A stretch of DNA of 64,000 bases from Blastocystis sp. Blastoise (Eukaryota > Sar > Bigyra > Opalinata > Blastocystidae): contig JBBPEB010000005.1 of the NCBI GenBank assembly GCA_039096225.1, forward strand, positions 276,501 through 340,500, in the 5' to 3' direction. Both the position numbers and the translations under genes were made by a program. The notes beneath the pieces are model-generated. The model was not told the DNA's origin. It was given only the letters and a program-made list of their open reading frames with translations, and did not search any database. Positions 1 through 34,427 of this stretch are shown here, piece after piece (within the stretch, counting starts at the first letter, position 1; each line of letters starts with the position of its first letter).

Positions 1-159
1 GAGATAACATATAAATAGATCTCATATAACAATAGCTTCGAAGAAAATTACAAGAAACAGGAAACAAAGAAAATATTCATAAAACAGGTATTTCTTTTAA
101 GATAATCTTGAAAAATGAACAATTGTTTAAAAAAATAAAAAAATCTCAATAAAACCATA

Positions 160-1551
<1,392 letters not shown>

Positions 1552-1848
1552 ATGTTCTTTTCTTTATTCATTTTAATATTATGAAGAGAATTTTTTTATA
1601 TAAATTTATTATAATTTTTATCTTCTTCATAAATTACATATTGTTTTATTATATATATATTTTAATATATTTTGTATATTGTATGTCTTCTTTTTCTTTA
1701 CTTTTCTTTTTTCTTTTATTACAACAATCTTTTCTTTCTTATTTATTACAACAGTAAGATATTCATATAAATAATATATATACATATGTTTATATTTATA
1801 TATAAAAACACGATGAGTTTAATCATATATATATATATATTGTTTTTT

Positions 1849-2008
1849 TTACTTGGTATATGGTTTATTAGAAAATGTTTTTCGTTCTCTTTGTTGCTTT
1901 AATGAAGATTGTTGAATCTGATATCCACTTGTCCAAATACATAAGGAAGAATCTTCAGCACCCGTAATGAAACATTTATTTAATATCGTATAACAACGAA
2001 CTATGTCC

Positions 2009-2050
<42 letters not shown>

Positions 2051-2385
2051 TATATTATTTGTATAAAAAAGAATAATTTCTAAAAAATAATAGATAAATA
2101 ATAAATATATAAATATGAATAATGAAAAAAAAAACTATGTAAACAATAAATATTTCTAAAAAGAATAATATTAAACATATATATTCATACTTTATGTCCA
2201 ACAAGAGTATTGATGACGGAGGGTTTGTCATTGAATTGAATTACATATAAATTATGTTGTTCATCTCCTGCTAATAATAATGGAGTATTCTCATTAAATA
2301 TCAATCCCACCAAATAATCCAATATAATATCTATTGAATAGTGTATATATAAACATATTTATATAATAAGAATAACTTGAATATA

Positions 2386-2443
<58 letters not shown>

Positions 2444-3740
2444 TTCTATTTTCAAGGATATTTGTAGCATCTGCAATTCCCTTGATGAGATCGGAAGTAC
2501 GAGAATTATAGAGGAAGATACCTATTGATATAGAGATGGATATTATTAATAAATATAGAGTAGTGTTTATATAAAGATAGTAATATTAAAAATAAAAATT
2601 ATATAAATCAATAGAATACCAAAAAGTATGGAAAATAATAATAATAATGATATAATAAATATAATAATAATGATATAATAAATATAATAATAAATATAAT
2701 AAATATAATAATAAATATAATATAATAATAATACTATATATATATATACCTCTTGTCATACTAATACACCATATCATTTCCATATTTTCACCCCACCAGC
2801 CAAGTCTCTCTACTGCACTATCTATATTCAATATAGTCACTAAAGACTCATCCTGATTCCCACGGGAAATATCAAAAATACAAATCTAATCAATATATAA
2901 TATATGTATAATAAATTATATTAACATAAAATCATTATAATAAACACACCATTTTCAGAGAAATATATATATAAATATATATATTGATTACAGAAATCAT
3001 GAATACGTAATAGAAATAATTACATAATAAATAAAATACATAATAAATAAAATAGAAATATATAAATATATAATATATATAATATATCTATATATACTAA
3101 TCCATCTTCTGATCCTGACATAAATACCGTATTATAAAGAGGATGACGAATAATTTGAGTTACTGGTTCACTATGAACATCTTTATATGTACCTACCTAT
3201 ATATATACATACATAGATATACATATATTTAGAGTGATTAAAAATATACATAAAAAAAATTTAAAAAAAACTGTAAAACATGAAAATTATAACATAAAAA
3301 CATACAAGATTACCCGTGGCAATATCAACAAAAATAATATGACTATCACTTCCAAGTAACAACAAAGATCCACCACAAAGAATATTAAATGAATAAACAG
3401 AGACACCAAAATCATAGCTTTTTAGTAAAGCACCAGTATTAGAATCCCAAACTTGAAAAGTACCAGTTTGATTGACTGTATAAAGATTATAAGGAGCATC
3501 TTCTTGATATTGGATACCAACAGTACTATTCAATTTGGTATCTAACTTTCGAATCACTTGATAGGTGAAACCATTACTGATTGTAACAGATCCATCCGAT
3601 AAAATACTAGCGTATTGAACATGATCCGGTCTCGCAACAATGTCAAGAACATATTGTCTATCTTCATTACCTTCATTATCTTTCTTAACATCTAAGTCAA
3701 GAATCACACGCTGATTCAGTTTTAATGTCGAATAATCCAT
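1849..3740 (-). CDS. WD40-repeat protein, WDR89-like
   Basis: Six exons (3740-3306, 3196-3098, 2885-2750, 2521-2444, 2330-2191, 2007-1849) keep phase and give about 348 residues. WD/GH-type repeats are visible: TGTFQVWDSNTGALLKSYDF, SGSEDGLICIFDISRGNQDES, LLLAGDEQHNLYVIQF and the terminal FITGAEDSSLCIWTSGYQ. The run of NIDSAVERLGWWGEN, a DYLVGLIF core and the basic tail after the last repeat match the order in WDR89, a poorly characterised nuclear or nucleolar beta-propeller. The gene converges on the CAF1 gene with about 300 bp between stops. Introns are TA-rich with GTATAT donors. A different small WD40 family is possible, but the order of motifs favours WDR89. Confidence 0.75.
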
Positions 3741-4866
3741 AAAGAAAGAAAAATCTAAAGAATAAGAATAAAATGATATAATTGAAAAAGTTAGTGAAAT
3801 TCTAAATTATTGTTGTATTAATTAAAGGCAGGTATTTATTTTTATTTTTTATTTCGCAAAAAATGACTATTGATAACCTTATTACATAACACATATTTTC
3901 TACATAATACTTATTCGTTCTAGAGATGATTAAACGTGATAGCTGATATCAATTGTATGTTTTAAATAAAAAGATATTTCAATAACCATATATAGATATA
4001 TACAAGAACCTATAGTGAATGAAACAACTATTCTGTTATACTTCCAAGCATTATTTTGTATTTACTCTATTATTATTCATAATAACTTTACATAATTATT
4101 ATATGAAACTATAGACAATAGTACCTCAATACAAAAAAAGTATATATCGAATGAATATTCACTTTGAAAAGAACTAACATGTACATTCATATTCATTCCT
4201 TCTTTTTATGAAATTAATTATGGAAGGAGGACATTCTTATCTATTTATTTTTATTAAAAAAATCCAACATAATCACAATCTATTTGAAAATAGTTCTACA
4301 AATCTATTCTTATTTCTCTATTCATATGCTTTATCCAGTTTTTATAGTTATAATAAGAAGTATAATCATTATAAAAACTCTAAACAATAAGAAATCATCA
4401 TGATTTCAAGTCATCACTTTCTTTATATTATTGAAAAGTTGAATTTAGGTGCTAATTTCAATTTCTATTTTATTCAAAACACATTCATAATCTCATCTGA
4501 AAAGTCATTTGCTTTTTCAACTAATAGAAATTAAGAAAGAAAATTTCTACTTAGACGCATTGAAGTGTTTCTAGAATACAACAAAAAAAGAATTTTGTGT
4601 GGTGTTTTTTTATACAATTGTTTATAGTCGTTTTTATTCTTTATTCATCATATGAATAGATTTTCTATTAGAATAGCTTTTGAATCATCATAATACTATC
4701 AACGAATGAGTAATTTCATTTTTTTTTAGTTGAAATCAACTCTATAGCCAGTTATTTCAATCTTCTTTAATTTGAAAGATCTCGATAACCGTTTGTTTTG
4801 ATAAAACTATCATAAATTTTATTATCAAAAGTATTTAATATCATTAATATATTATTAACAACAAAC
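3741..4866. other. AT-rich intergenic region, divergent promoters
   Basis: This lies between the start of the WDR89-like gene (-) and the start of a BTB-TLDc gene (+), so it should hold both promoters. The only open frame (4208-4390) is rich in Phe, Tyr, Asn and Ser, as expected by chance at this base composition. No RNA gene or defined element was recognised. Confidence 0.6.
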
Positions 4867-6531
4867 ATGATTTATAGTTCTGATGCATATAAATATATTG
4901 TTACAATGAAGTCCATTGTGTCTTCATTTATCATGCAACTTCACGATTTTGTAGCTGCTTGTAATAACAATTACAATATAAATATGAATCCTGAAGTTCA
5001 AATTCAACGTCTTATGAATGATTATTTCTTGATGTTATTGAAAAATTTGAGTTACTCTAAACTTGGTGATAATATAGAAGATAATCTCAATATGTATCGT
5101 CTTCATAACGATAAAAACCAAAATGAATGTGCAAATACTGATGTTTCAATTACATTTCAAGATACTTCAAAAGAAGTGAAGATTCCATTATCTATCATAA
5201 AAAAGAATCATGATAGTTATCTGTACACGCTGTATCAAAATAAAGTAATAGATCAAGAGGATTCTATGTATATTGATTATGATACTTCAATTGGTTTGAT
5301 GTGTATGAATTTACTTATCAATGAAGATTTAGATGCAAGTGGTTTTTCTCCTAGTTATATGGAGACTCTATTAAACTTCTATCGTTTCTTAGGTATACAA
5401 TTACCTCGTCAATTTATGGATTTAGATGGAATAAAGAATAATATTCAAGTAGATTGGAAGAAGGAGTATTCTCTACTAATAACATTTGATGGTAAATCAA
5501 ATAGATTAGTGAATGAATATATAGAGAGAAATAATAGAATAGAAGTAATAATGAATAAGTTGATGAAGAATAGATGTGAATATAATTATATAACTCGTCA
5601 ATATTCTATAGATATAAAGAATAGTTGTATAGATTTATTAGAAGATTATATAAAGAATAGAAATAATACAGAATATAGAATAGATATCGATAAATATAAG
5701 AATGAATTAAATCAATATAATTTTCAATCTCTTTGTTCTAGTATAATGATAGAAGAAGATTATCATCATCTATATTATAGTTTCTTTGATGAATTATTTG
5801 ATTCTACTATATTACATGAACAGAAAGAAGCTCCTAGATATATTCATAAATTAAGAGAATGGGTAGGAGAAGAAAAGAAATGGAAGTTATTATTTAGGTA
5901 TGTTTATTTGTTTTTTTTTAATTTTTATTTAAATATTTATTTTTAAATATTTATAATATTTATATTATTTATATTATTCTAAAAATAATTTATATCTATA
6001 ATAATAATATATATAGAGCAAGTGAGCATGATTATTCTTCAAGTGAATTCCATCGTTATTGTGATAACCATGGAGAAACTATTACTCTGATTCGTCAATT
6101 AGGACATAATAACCAACAGAATATATTCGGAGGATATACGTCACAAAACTGGGAAAATGATACTTATGGAAGTATATATATATATTCTTATTATTCTAAT
6201 ATATTTATTCATTATCTATATAGAATATAAAACAGATAATCAAGCATTTATATTTACACTTCAAAATGAGCATGCTATTCCTCCTACACAATATTCTGTT
6301 ATACATCCTGAAAATGCTATTTATGTGCAATCGAATTCAGGACCTAATTTCGATAATATTGTTCTAAAGAATTATTGTAATCAAAATGTAGAAAGTTGTT
6401 GTCCAAATTATTCTACTTATTCTCATATTCATACAACATTTAATACATCTCTATTTGTGAATACAGGTGTTAAGCATAGAAGTAATTATTTTATTGTTGA
6501 TGAATATGAAGTCTATTATCGTATGGAATAA
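4867..6531 (+). CDS. BTB-TLDc domain protein (paralogue 1)
   Basis: Three exons (4867-5897, 6017-6171, 6224-6531) give about 497 residues. After a helical N-terminus, residues about 95-185 look like a BTB/POZ fold (VSITFQDTSKEVKIPLSII, then SMYIDYDTSIGLMCMNLL). The C-terminal third is a TLDc domain: GEEKKWKLLFR, ASEHDY, FHRYCDNHGETITLI, NIFGGYTSQNW, AFIFTLQNEH, and the closing FIVDEYEVYYRME. TLDc proteins (TLDC1, NCOA7, OXR1 families) are linked to oxidative-stress tolerance and V-ATPase binding; BTB domains dimerise or recruit cullin-3. The first intron falls inside the codon for the Arg of LLFR, the same place and phase as in the paralogue at 34.7 kb. Function beyond the domain calls is unknown. 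Confidence 0.82.
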
Positions 6532-6775
6532 TTCTTTTATTTCTGTTATTTGTTTCTTTTTGTTTATTTATTTTTGTTTTTTTATTTGTTGTACTATTAG
6601 TTGATGTTCCTTTTGAGTATATTTATCTATGTTTTGTTGCTTAAATCTTTTATATATGTAATTGAGAAAGTTAGTAGTTATTAAAAAAAGAATATTATAC
6701 ATTTAAATTGATTACAAAAACAACATAAGAGTGTGTAATTCTTATTATATACATACGGAAACTATATTTATGTAT

Positions 6776-7548
6776 TTATAAATACTGTTCTACAGGAAAT
6801 AAAGTTTCAAAGGCTCTTCCTATATTATCAATAACATCAGGTGTAGTCATAGATCGATGTTTTTCTTTAAAAGTATATTCCTGAGCCATTCGAGTTAATA
6901 GAGATGCACCATAAGCACCATAAAGATTCATATTACTGTATATATATATATATATAAACAGTATTACATGTTTATAAATATATGAATAAATAATATATGT
7001 ATATATATATAGTGATAGATAAAGAATTAGTTTATTAATAAATAATTAAAAATAACATACATGAATGTATTATTAATAAATAATATAAGTATACATTGTA
7101 TTATCAAATTGATTTTGAGCTTTCTTTGACCAATTAAGAAATAATCCAGAAGTTCCCGCGCAAATATCCCCTTGCCCGCCACATCGACGAGTACTTCCGT
7201 GCTTATTATTCTTTAGCACTATAATAATAATAATAAGTATAATAATAATAATAATATACTTGTATTTCCATCAGTAATTATATCTGTTGCTCCTTTATGA
7301 AATATACTTATATTGCCCAATCTGTAATATATACATATAGTTATAATATATGTATATATATATATATATATATATTTGGAATATAGAATAATAGACATTA
7401 TAATCATAAATAATATAATAAATAATATAATAAACAATAATACTATAATATTAAATAATAAAATAATAATAATAAAATATTATAATAATAAGCATATTAC
7501 AATACTCTTTGGCTAAAGATTTATCTAATTCTCCAGAGTCATCGATCT

Positions 7549-7579
<31 letters not shown>

Positions 7580-8366
7580 ACTTGATAAAGATTTTATAAA
7601 AACAGCATATATGCATACAACTTTGATTTGTTTTTTCATGACAGCGTTGTATAATCTCGTGAATTCCATGTTATTTGGAGTTAACAATACATTCTTATAT
7701 CTGAATAAATAAAAATAATACTACTTTATTTAGAACAATATGAGAATTCTTGAAATATGAATATATTAATGTATACAAAAAAAAAAAACATGAATATATA
7801 TATACCCATAAATTAAAGTTGGATTGAGAGATAAAAGAAATAAAGCATCCCCATCAATAACTAAAGGAATATCTTGTTTACAAGCTTCTTTAATAAGTTC
7901 AGATGCAGTTTGCATAATTTGCTCATCTCTTCCTAAACCAGGACCTATAACAATAGCATCAAATCTATTAAACAAATCTGATATCTTCCTCACACATTGA
8001 CTTACAGTAGATTCTTCAATATTACTTTGATTTTCATTCATTGATCTCAAATAAGGGTATACGATCACTTCAGGATTATATGACTTTATAGGAATTGCAG
8101 CTTCTGATGCACATATAATAAACGCAAGGTCACCACCCTATAAAATAAATGATATATATAGTTTATTTAAGCAGATATATATGCGGCATTAAGTGTAGAA
8201 AGTGCAGCATAGTATGGAGCGCCAGTATATTCAAAAGATCCACCAATAATGGCAATCTTTCCTAAAAGTGATGGATATTAAGAATTTCAATTATGTTATA
8301 TATACCACAACTGCCTTTATGGCACGATGATATTAATTTAGGAATCAATTTAGCGACTATTTCCAT
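6776..8366 (-). CDS. NAXD: ADP/ATP-dependent NAD(P)H-hydrate dehydratase
   Basis: Eight exons (8366-8306, 8261-8185, 8137-7806, 7700-7619, 7552-7506, 7321-7260, 7218-7095, 6935-6776) stay in phase and give about 314 residues. The enzyme dehydrates the S form of damaged NAD(P)H hydrate using a nucleotide triphosphate or ADP, working with an epimerase. Ribokinase-like landmarks are all present: GKIAIIGGSFEYTGAPYYAA, IVIGPGLGRD, PLVIDGDALFLL, LLTPNNMEF, LGNISIFHKGATDII, and the anion-hole/catalytic RRCGGQGDICAG. There is no obvious mitochondrial presequence. Intron 2 needs a GC donor, described separately. The short first exon fixes the start at the only upstream Met. Orthology is clear from the unbroken motif order. 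Confidence 0.9.
8138..8184 (-). other. GC-AG intron in NAXD
   Basis: Between the exons ending in Asn-Ala and beginning Gly-Gly-Asp the coding frame closes only if the intron starts GCATATAT and ends TTATAG. The join gives TLNAGGDLAF, matching the conserved core of NAXD (ALKVGADL in mammals). No GT donor is available at this point. Confidence 0.75.
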
Positions 8367-9414
8367 GGTGATTAGTTTAAAAAATATGTTTTTTATCTTG
8401 TTTGAATTATTTTAGTTTTACAAAAAGTTACTGTTCATGAATTTATGCGTTTTCAAAGTAAAATCAACAAATCCTGAAAAAAAATGTCAATTGGTATTTT
8501 GAAAACTAATGTATTTATGGAATAGCTGATACTGATATATTATCTAGAGACAATTGGAAACAAAATAAGGTAATAAAAAGTTAAAAATAAGAGAGTTATA
8601 TAAAGAAGAAATAAAAACAACACATTAGGCTTAAAAATAAATTGAAAAGAAAAACACTTAAGAACAGTAACTTTTGGGTAAAATGTATAAGGAAGAGAGA
8701 AGAATAGAAGAGAAACGAGGAAACAATATAGATATACACGAAATTATAAAGTTATATATACATATAATTGTTTATAAATATTAAAAAATATATAAATGAT
8801 ATAGGAATAAAAGTGTTAATAAGAACTTTTATGGGTAATATATATATATATGTATATATATAGAAAACCTTATGGATTTCATTATGGTTACTGTTGCTGA
8901 TTATATCAAAAGAAGACGAAACATATATATATTTATATATATATATAATAAGAATGAAAGCTAAATAAATGAAATAAAAAAAGTTGTTCAACAAGTATAT
9001 TAAACTACGAAAATAACAGTTTAGAATATATATATGTATATAGTTTTACATTATTAAAAGAATATAGAAGAAGAAAAAAACAGAATATATATTCTAATAG
9101 TTATTTAAAAATATAATAGAAGAAATAAGGATAACATATATATATATAATAAAGAGAATAAAGTAAAAAAATTAGTTAAATAATAGTAGTAAACTTATTA
9201 ATATATATGAACAAACAAAATATAACTAAATAGAAGAAAAGAAAGAATGATAATAAATAAAACTAATGATAATAATGATAATAATATATATATATAGAGT
9301 ACACAATAGTGAATAGATGAGAAAACTAATAAATGTTGAAGAAAACAAGTAATTCTCAATTTATATATATAATTATATAAAAAAACAACTATATATATAG
9401 ATATATAATATGTG
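8367..9414. other. AT-rich intergenic region
   Basis: Upstream of NAXD (-) and downstream of the TBC gene (-), so it contains the NAXD promoter and the TBC 3' UTR. Many short TA runs are seen. The frame at 8752-8994 is a low-complexity Ile/Tyr/Phe translation and is not taken as a gene. Nothing else recognised. Confidence 0.6.
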
Positions 9415-12874
<3,460 letters not shown>

Positions 12875-13266
12875 GATAGAGTATTTGTGATTCGAATAAA
12901 TTAATTATGTCTTTGACAAAAAAAATATTTTCAGGAACCAAAGTTATAAGAAGGAATAATAATATGATTGTATGAATACAAGATCTTAAGAAAAGACTCT
13001 TTTATTCGTCAAAAAATAAAATTGTTACTTTTCTCTTCATATGTTTTATTGTTTTTTGAAATTTTTAGTAAAACATTTAAAAAAAATCATAAATATTGTT
13101 GTTAGGAGTTTGTTTTACGTGTATCTCTGTATTCTTTAAGTATATTTTTATATTTATATGCGTTTACTATAACGATGATATAAGTGAAATAGTTCAACAT
13201 ATACAAAATAATATCTGTGAATTATAATGTGCATTGTTGACTGATTGCTATTTCTATAGAATAATA
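12875..13266. promoter_or_regulatory. Divergent intergenic promoter region
   Basis: The 392 bp between the starts of the TBC gene (-) and the leucine-rich repeat gene (+) must carry both promoters. It is AT-rich with poly-A and poly-T tracts; no specific motif is assigned. Confidence 0.4.
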
Positions 13267-15014
<1,748 letters not shown>

Positions 15015-15519
15015 TACTGCTTTATCTCATTGTTCTGGAATCGAATTTTTTAATTAATCTTATTGCATTGTTTCTTTTGAATAATTTTTCTTTTTTACGG
15101 AATTTGTTTTACTTTTTTCATATTCTAACTTTATTAGTTGATCTGAAATAGTCTTTGTTTATGATAAATTATAAGAATCAAGTTAATCATTATTTCCATT
15201 AAATTAAAGAGAAACAACTCACAAAACATTCCATTTTATAAATTAAAAAATAGTTTATCCTATAAAATAGATGTCTATATGCACATAGATCTACACATAT
15301 GAGCTGAAAAAGTAAATGGGAATATAATAAAGGATTAAGAATATACAAATCAAGAAGAAAATTAATAAAATCAAATAACCAAAGGAATTTTTAAAAATTC
15401 CCAGGAATAACATGGATTACCAGGGGAAAAAGAAACATATAATAATGAAGGAAAATCTATTTGAAACGATAAAAAATAAGGTAATTGGTTTTAATCACAA
15501 ACATTACTCATTGTAAACA
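15015..15519. other. Intergenic region upstream of SIN1
   Basis: AT-rich spacer holding the LRR 3' end and the SIN1 promoter. A frame from about 15001 to 15057 reads FTQEAINTALSHCSGIEFFN and could be an alternative last exon of the LRR gene. Nothing else recognised. Confidence 0.5.
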
Positions 15520-16398
15520 ATGCAATTGAGTTATATAGATGATCTTTCGAGGGCCATTACATATATTCGTTCATTATCAATGCCAAACAGACAAGCTGAT
15601 TTCCGAGATTTTTCTTTAGCTGCTATGAATCTGGATTTACCTGAGAGTTTTGAAACAAGTGAGGCCTTACTGGCAAAAGATATAGATACACCAAGTTCAA
15701 CTGCAAAGACTCCTCTAGGTGATGATTTACCTATTATCAATGCCGAAGAGCAGAAGAAGGGTGAGAAACCTGAAACGAAGACTGTAATTTTTTTTATAGT
15801 ACTATGATTCATAATTTTTTTATTTTTAGGCTGAAGAATCAATATCACATTCCCTGACATTTCAGAAAAAGAATGTTATTGAAGAAGACGATGAAATTGA
15901 TAAGTATCTATTTTATTATTGTCACACATTAGTAATTATTTTTAATGTAAATCTAATTTTTATTCTAGAGGTCTCTTAGCAACAGTTCTAGAAAAAGAAG
16001 AGACGTATATAGCAACAGATTTATCTTATAAAATCAAAGTATTCTTACCCAATAAATTTTCTTTACAAGTTCGAGTATGTATATTTAAAAAATAGATGTT
16101 TTTTTTTATGAATTAAAATATATATATATATATATTATTGATATATGATTGTTTAATGATATATATAAAGGTTCGTCGAGATGGTACTGTTCAAGATGTG
16201 ATAACCATGATTATAAATGCATCTAATAATTTATATCGAAAACAGGAGGAGGAGAAGAAAAGATTGAAAGAGAAAGAAGAGAAAGAAAGAAAAGAAAAAG
16301 AGAAAGAAAAAGAAAAAGAAAAAGAAAAAGAAAAATTAGATAATACAGGTGTTAATTATGATGGTATATTATATTTATTATTATATTTATTATTATTA

Positions 16399-16473
<75 letters not shown>

Positions 16474-16921
16474 TAACAATAATTTTCTCTATCTATATAT
16501 ATATATATATATAGAATTAGTTCTTCTAACCGATCGTGATCCAAAAGCCTCTTCTAGAATGTCTGTAAGTAGAAGTAGATCGTATCATACAAAGAAAGAA
16601 GTGGATAAACCTGCTGTATCTCGTTATGCTAATAGAGTCATTGAACAATGTGTTCCTATGAATATGAATATAGATCCATTTAATTATGAATTAAGATATG
16701 GCGATGAACAGGGAGAAGTTAATGAAGATTTCCCTTGTATATATATATTATATATATTATATATATTATTATTATGTTTATTATACTTATTATTATATAT
16801 GTTATTATGTTTATTATATATATATATATAGCTTTGGATCGTACGCGTCCCATTCGTAATTTTATTGAAGAAGAAGATCAGTGCTTTTGTATATTAACTG
16901 TACAAGATTATAAACCTAGAA

Positions 16922-16959
<38 letters not shown>

Positions 16960-18173
16960 GTAATAAATTATATAATAATAATAATAATAAATATATTATA
17001 ACTATGCTAATATATATTAATCTATATATATATATATATAGATAGAGTAATAAATGAGGGTAATATATCATTAGATATATTACTTCCTAATGATACTATA
17101 TATACATTAAAGGAATCTATATATGTGACTGCTAAGCAGATTATGAATCGACTTTGGATGCCAAGTAATAGAGATGCCTCTACTAATGAAGAACGAAAGG
17201 AAATCATGAAAACGGGAGTTGTATATATATATTTATTATTAATATAATTTGTAATTTTTTATTTTATTTGATTTGTATTTCTTTATTTATCTATTTATTT
17301 CTATATCTATATCTATATCTATATCTCTATCTCTCTATCTCTATCTATTTCTATCTCTATCTATATATATCTATCTCTATCTATATATATCTATCTATAT
17401 ATCTATATCTATAGGTATATGAATTAGCTTTATATCCCGAAGATCGTGAGAGATTAAAGAGAAAAGATGAAGTTATTGACCCTTCTACTATTATATTCAC
17501 ATTAGATGTACATGAATTAAGAATCATTCCTAGTATATATATATAATATATAATATATATTGCGAATACAATAATAATAATGATACATGAATATATATAT
17601 ATAATATATATAGAGACATATGTAGATCGTCCCATGATCGTACAAGAAGAGAGTTATTTATCACCATTTGACGAAGATAATAGTTTCGAAGAGGAAATGA
17701 GTAAATCGCTACCTTATTTAATGAGCGACATCACGGCTGCAGAATATCAAACGTGGTTTGTTACGAAAATCACTCGATATGGAAAGATGAAGAATAGATT
17801 ATTAGCTATTGATCAATTAAGAGTGATGAATCTACATATTCCCGGGAATATTTTCAATAAATTAGTACCTATTCGACATAAATATTTTGCTATTGAAGAT
17901 ATTACAAATGTGAAATTAATAGAAAAAGAACCAAAAGGATTTATTATTACTACAAAAGAAGATGAATATGGTGATTTTACTACTTATGAAGGTATATATA
18001 TATAAATTATTATATATTATTATATACTATTATATTATATACTATTATATTATATTATCTATATAATAATACTATATATATTCTCTATAGCCAAGTATAT
18101 AGCACGATCCCCAATAGAAGCCAATCAAATTGTTCAAAAGATATTACACCTACGACGTCATCTAAACCATTAA
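15520..18173 (+). CDS. SIN1: TORC2 subunit SIN1/AVO1 (CRIM, RBD-like and PH domains)
   Basis: Ten exons (15520-15783, 15830-15903, 15969-16074, 16171-16363, 16515-16736, 16832-16921, 17042-17220, 17415-17532, 17614-17991, 18091-18173) sum to 569 codons with no phase break. The CRIM domain spans about residues 115-315: IKVFLPNKFSLQVRVRRDGT, VQDVITMIINAS, then the diagnostic acidic stretch YGDEQGEVNEDFP followed by LDRTRPIRNF. CRIM presents AGC kinases to TORC2. A Lys/Glu-rich helix of about 30 residues is inserted in it. An RBD-like segment (SLDILLPNDTIYTLKESIYV) follows. The C-terminus (YQTWFVTKITRYGKMKNRLL to IVQKILHLRRHLNH) is the SIN1-type PH domain, which binds phosphoinositides at the plasma membrane. 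Domain order equals that of human MAPKAP1 and fungal Avo1. Confidence 0.88.
17270..17414 (+). repeat. CTATAT/CTATCT microsatellite in SIN1 intron 7
   Basis: A run of imperfect CTATAT and CTATCT hexamers fills the 3' half of the intron and ends in the acceptor. It differs from the usual TA or TAA tracts by its regular cytosines. Confidence 0.8.
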
Positions 18174-19166
18174 TACTATCCTTATATATATATATATATG
18201 TATTTAGAATCATTAACATATTTAATTTACAAAATTATTTCACAATTAATTTTTTTTATTATTATCATCATACTCTTTCTTTTCTTTTTCTTCTTCTTTT
18301 TCTATTTTTATTTGCATTGCATTTCTGTCACTATAAATATCCTTTGTTCCTATATAATAATTGTCATTCTATTCTTTATTATATTCTTCATTTTCTTCTC
18401 TTTTCTTGTATAATATATATTTTTGTTGTTGTCTACATAATAATTTTTTTTGTGTAAATTTTTTATTTCTTTTTTTTCTGACTGTATATATACTTTTTAT
18501 ATATATATACATCTATCTTACACCTTAACAATTGTTTAAGCTTTTTTAAAAAAATCTTTTCACTTTTACAATATTCTTTTTCTGTTTTATGTTTGAAATC
18601 TTTTTGTTTCTTTGTTTATATATTTTATATGTACTGATATATATATTTTTTTGAAAGAGTCTTATTATAGAGTCATATATATATGTATATATTAATTCTT
18701 TGTAGTTGATTAAAATCGTTTCTTTGTTTTTAAATAAATACAAATACTATATTATAAACAAACAAGGTTAACTTGAAATACTTATTATAAAATAAAAATA
18801 TTTAATCACCGATTAATATAAAGGAATGTAATGAATTCAAAATAGTTCATAAAAATAAATTATGAATTGAATTCTTGATTATAATTATAGACTAATGGAA
18901 GAAATATTAATAAAATAAAAAGACAATAAATAACAAAATAATGTAAAAACATAACATTATCTGTAAAATAATTAAATTCTAAGTTTAAAAAGCATGCTAA
19001 TAAAGAGATATATATAAATACATTTCAAAAATAATATATATTTCTTGAACGAAATATATATATATATTATAAATAAAGATTATTTAGAGATTATTTTTAT
19101 CATAACAATATTTATATAATTATATAAACATAAATATATGATTATATAAATATATAAATTCTTTTC
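18174..19166. other. Convergent intergenic region
   Basis: Lies between the SIN1 stop (+) and the PKS-AOS stop (-), so both 3' UTRs are here. T-rich on the left and A-rich on the right, as expected for two convergent terminators. No gene recognised. Confidence 0.6.
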
Positions 19167-30168
<11,002 letters not shown>

Positions 30169-31262
30169 AATTGTGTGTTTCTTAATAATCTAAGTTTTCA
30201 AATAATTATAATAAATTTCGATTTGACTATCTATAATTATTTAATTTATTCTAAAGAAATAATTTATATTGACTTCAAAATAAATGAGTTCCTTCATATA
30301 ACTTTTTTTATTGCGAATACGAAGATTTTTTATTTAGAAAGATATCCGAAGAATCATGAATTCATTTCTTCTTGCAATAATACTCAATCATCAACATAAA
30401 AAACCAAGAATATTTCAATCTTCGTTTTGATTTCAAAAACAACGTTATCACATCATGGAGATAAAAACAATAGTTGAGCTTGAATTTAAATAAAATGGGA
30501 TTCAGTTTTCATGCAATAATGTTTTCCAGGACTAAAATAAAAATAAGAATCAAAATAAAAAATGATTATTGACGAAGTATTTTGAAATGTTTCTTTTTTT
30601 TGGATATATTAAATAATTTTGAATTCATATTATCTAGGAAGATTCTACAGGTAAATTTGATAAAGATAAATATCGTTATCTTAAGAAAGAAAGATACAGA
30701 ACATTGATGATTGAGATCTTTGGAATTCTTTTTTGTTGTTATGCATTATATTTAAGGTTGAATAGTTTTTTAGATTGTGATTAGATATATGTTTAGATAA
30801 TATTTTGAATATAATCAGTAATAATAGTAATTTTTGTTGTTTTTTGTAAATGTAAACATCCTTATTGTAACTTTCTTTTGTTGCTTTCTTGTTTTGAATA
30901 GAAGAACTGTATATGTAGATAAAGTAATATTGAGAGATTTTGTTTAAATAATTAATTCTGAACATTTAAATGTTGTATATACGAATGATACCTATAAACA
31001 TGTATATATAAATGATATCAATGAGAAAAATAAAATATACTAGATAAAACTGATTTATTTGACTTGAATGAAAACAAAACTCTGATAAACTAAAGAATAA
31101 TTGTAATAACTAATAAAATAAAACAAGCTACGAGAAAAAATGTAAATAAAAACAATAGAACATTGACATGAAAAAAATGATTAAAAAAAAAAGAATTTAT
31201 TCTTTTAATATAAGTAAACAATAAATAATACTGTAAATAAATAAATGATGAATAATATATAA
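30169..31262. promoter_or_regulatory. PKS-AOS upstream region
   Basis: About 1.1 kb between the PKS start (-) and the copine stop (-). It should include the PKS promoter and copine 3' UTR. No transcription-factor site is assigned; no other gene recognised. Confidence 0.45.

Positions 31263-34427
<3,165 letters not shown>

Noticed and set aside
2444-2462. ATATCCTTG in the WDR89-like gene as a U12 donor
   Set aside because: The nearby GTATAT donor gives the same phase with a longer exon, and no branch element precedes the acceptor.
4208-4390. 60-codon plus-strand frame
   Set aside because: Low-complexity composition, no domain, and lies in a promoter region.
13234-13266. TTG start for the LRR gene
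   Set aside because: Non-ATG start not needed; an ATG in good context follows at 13267.
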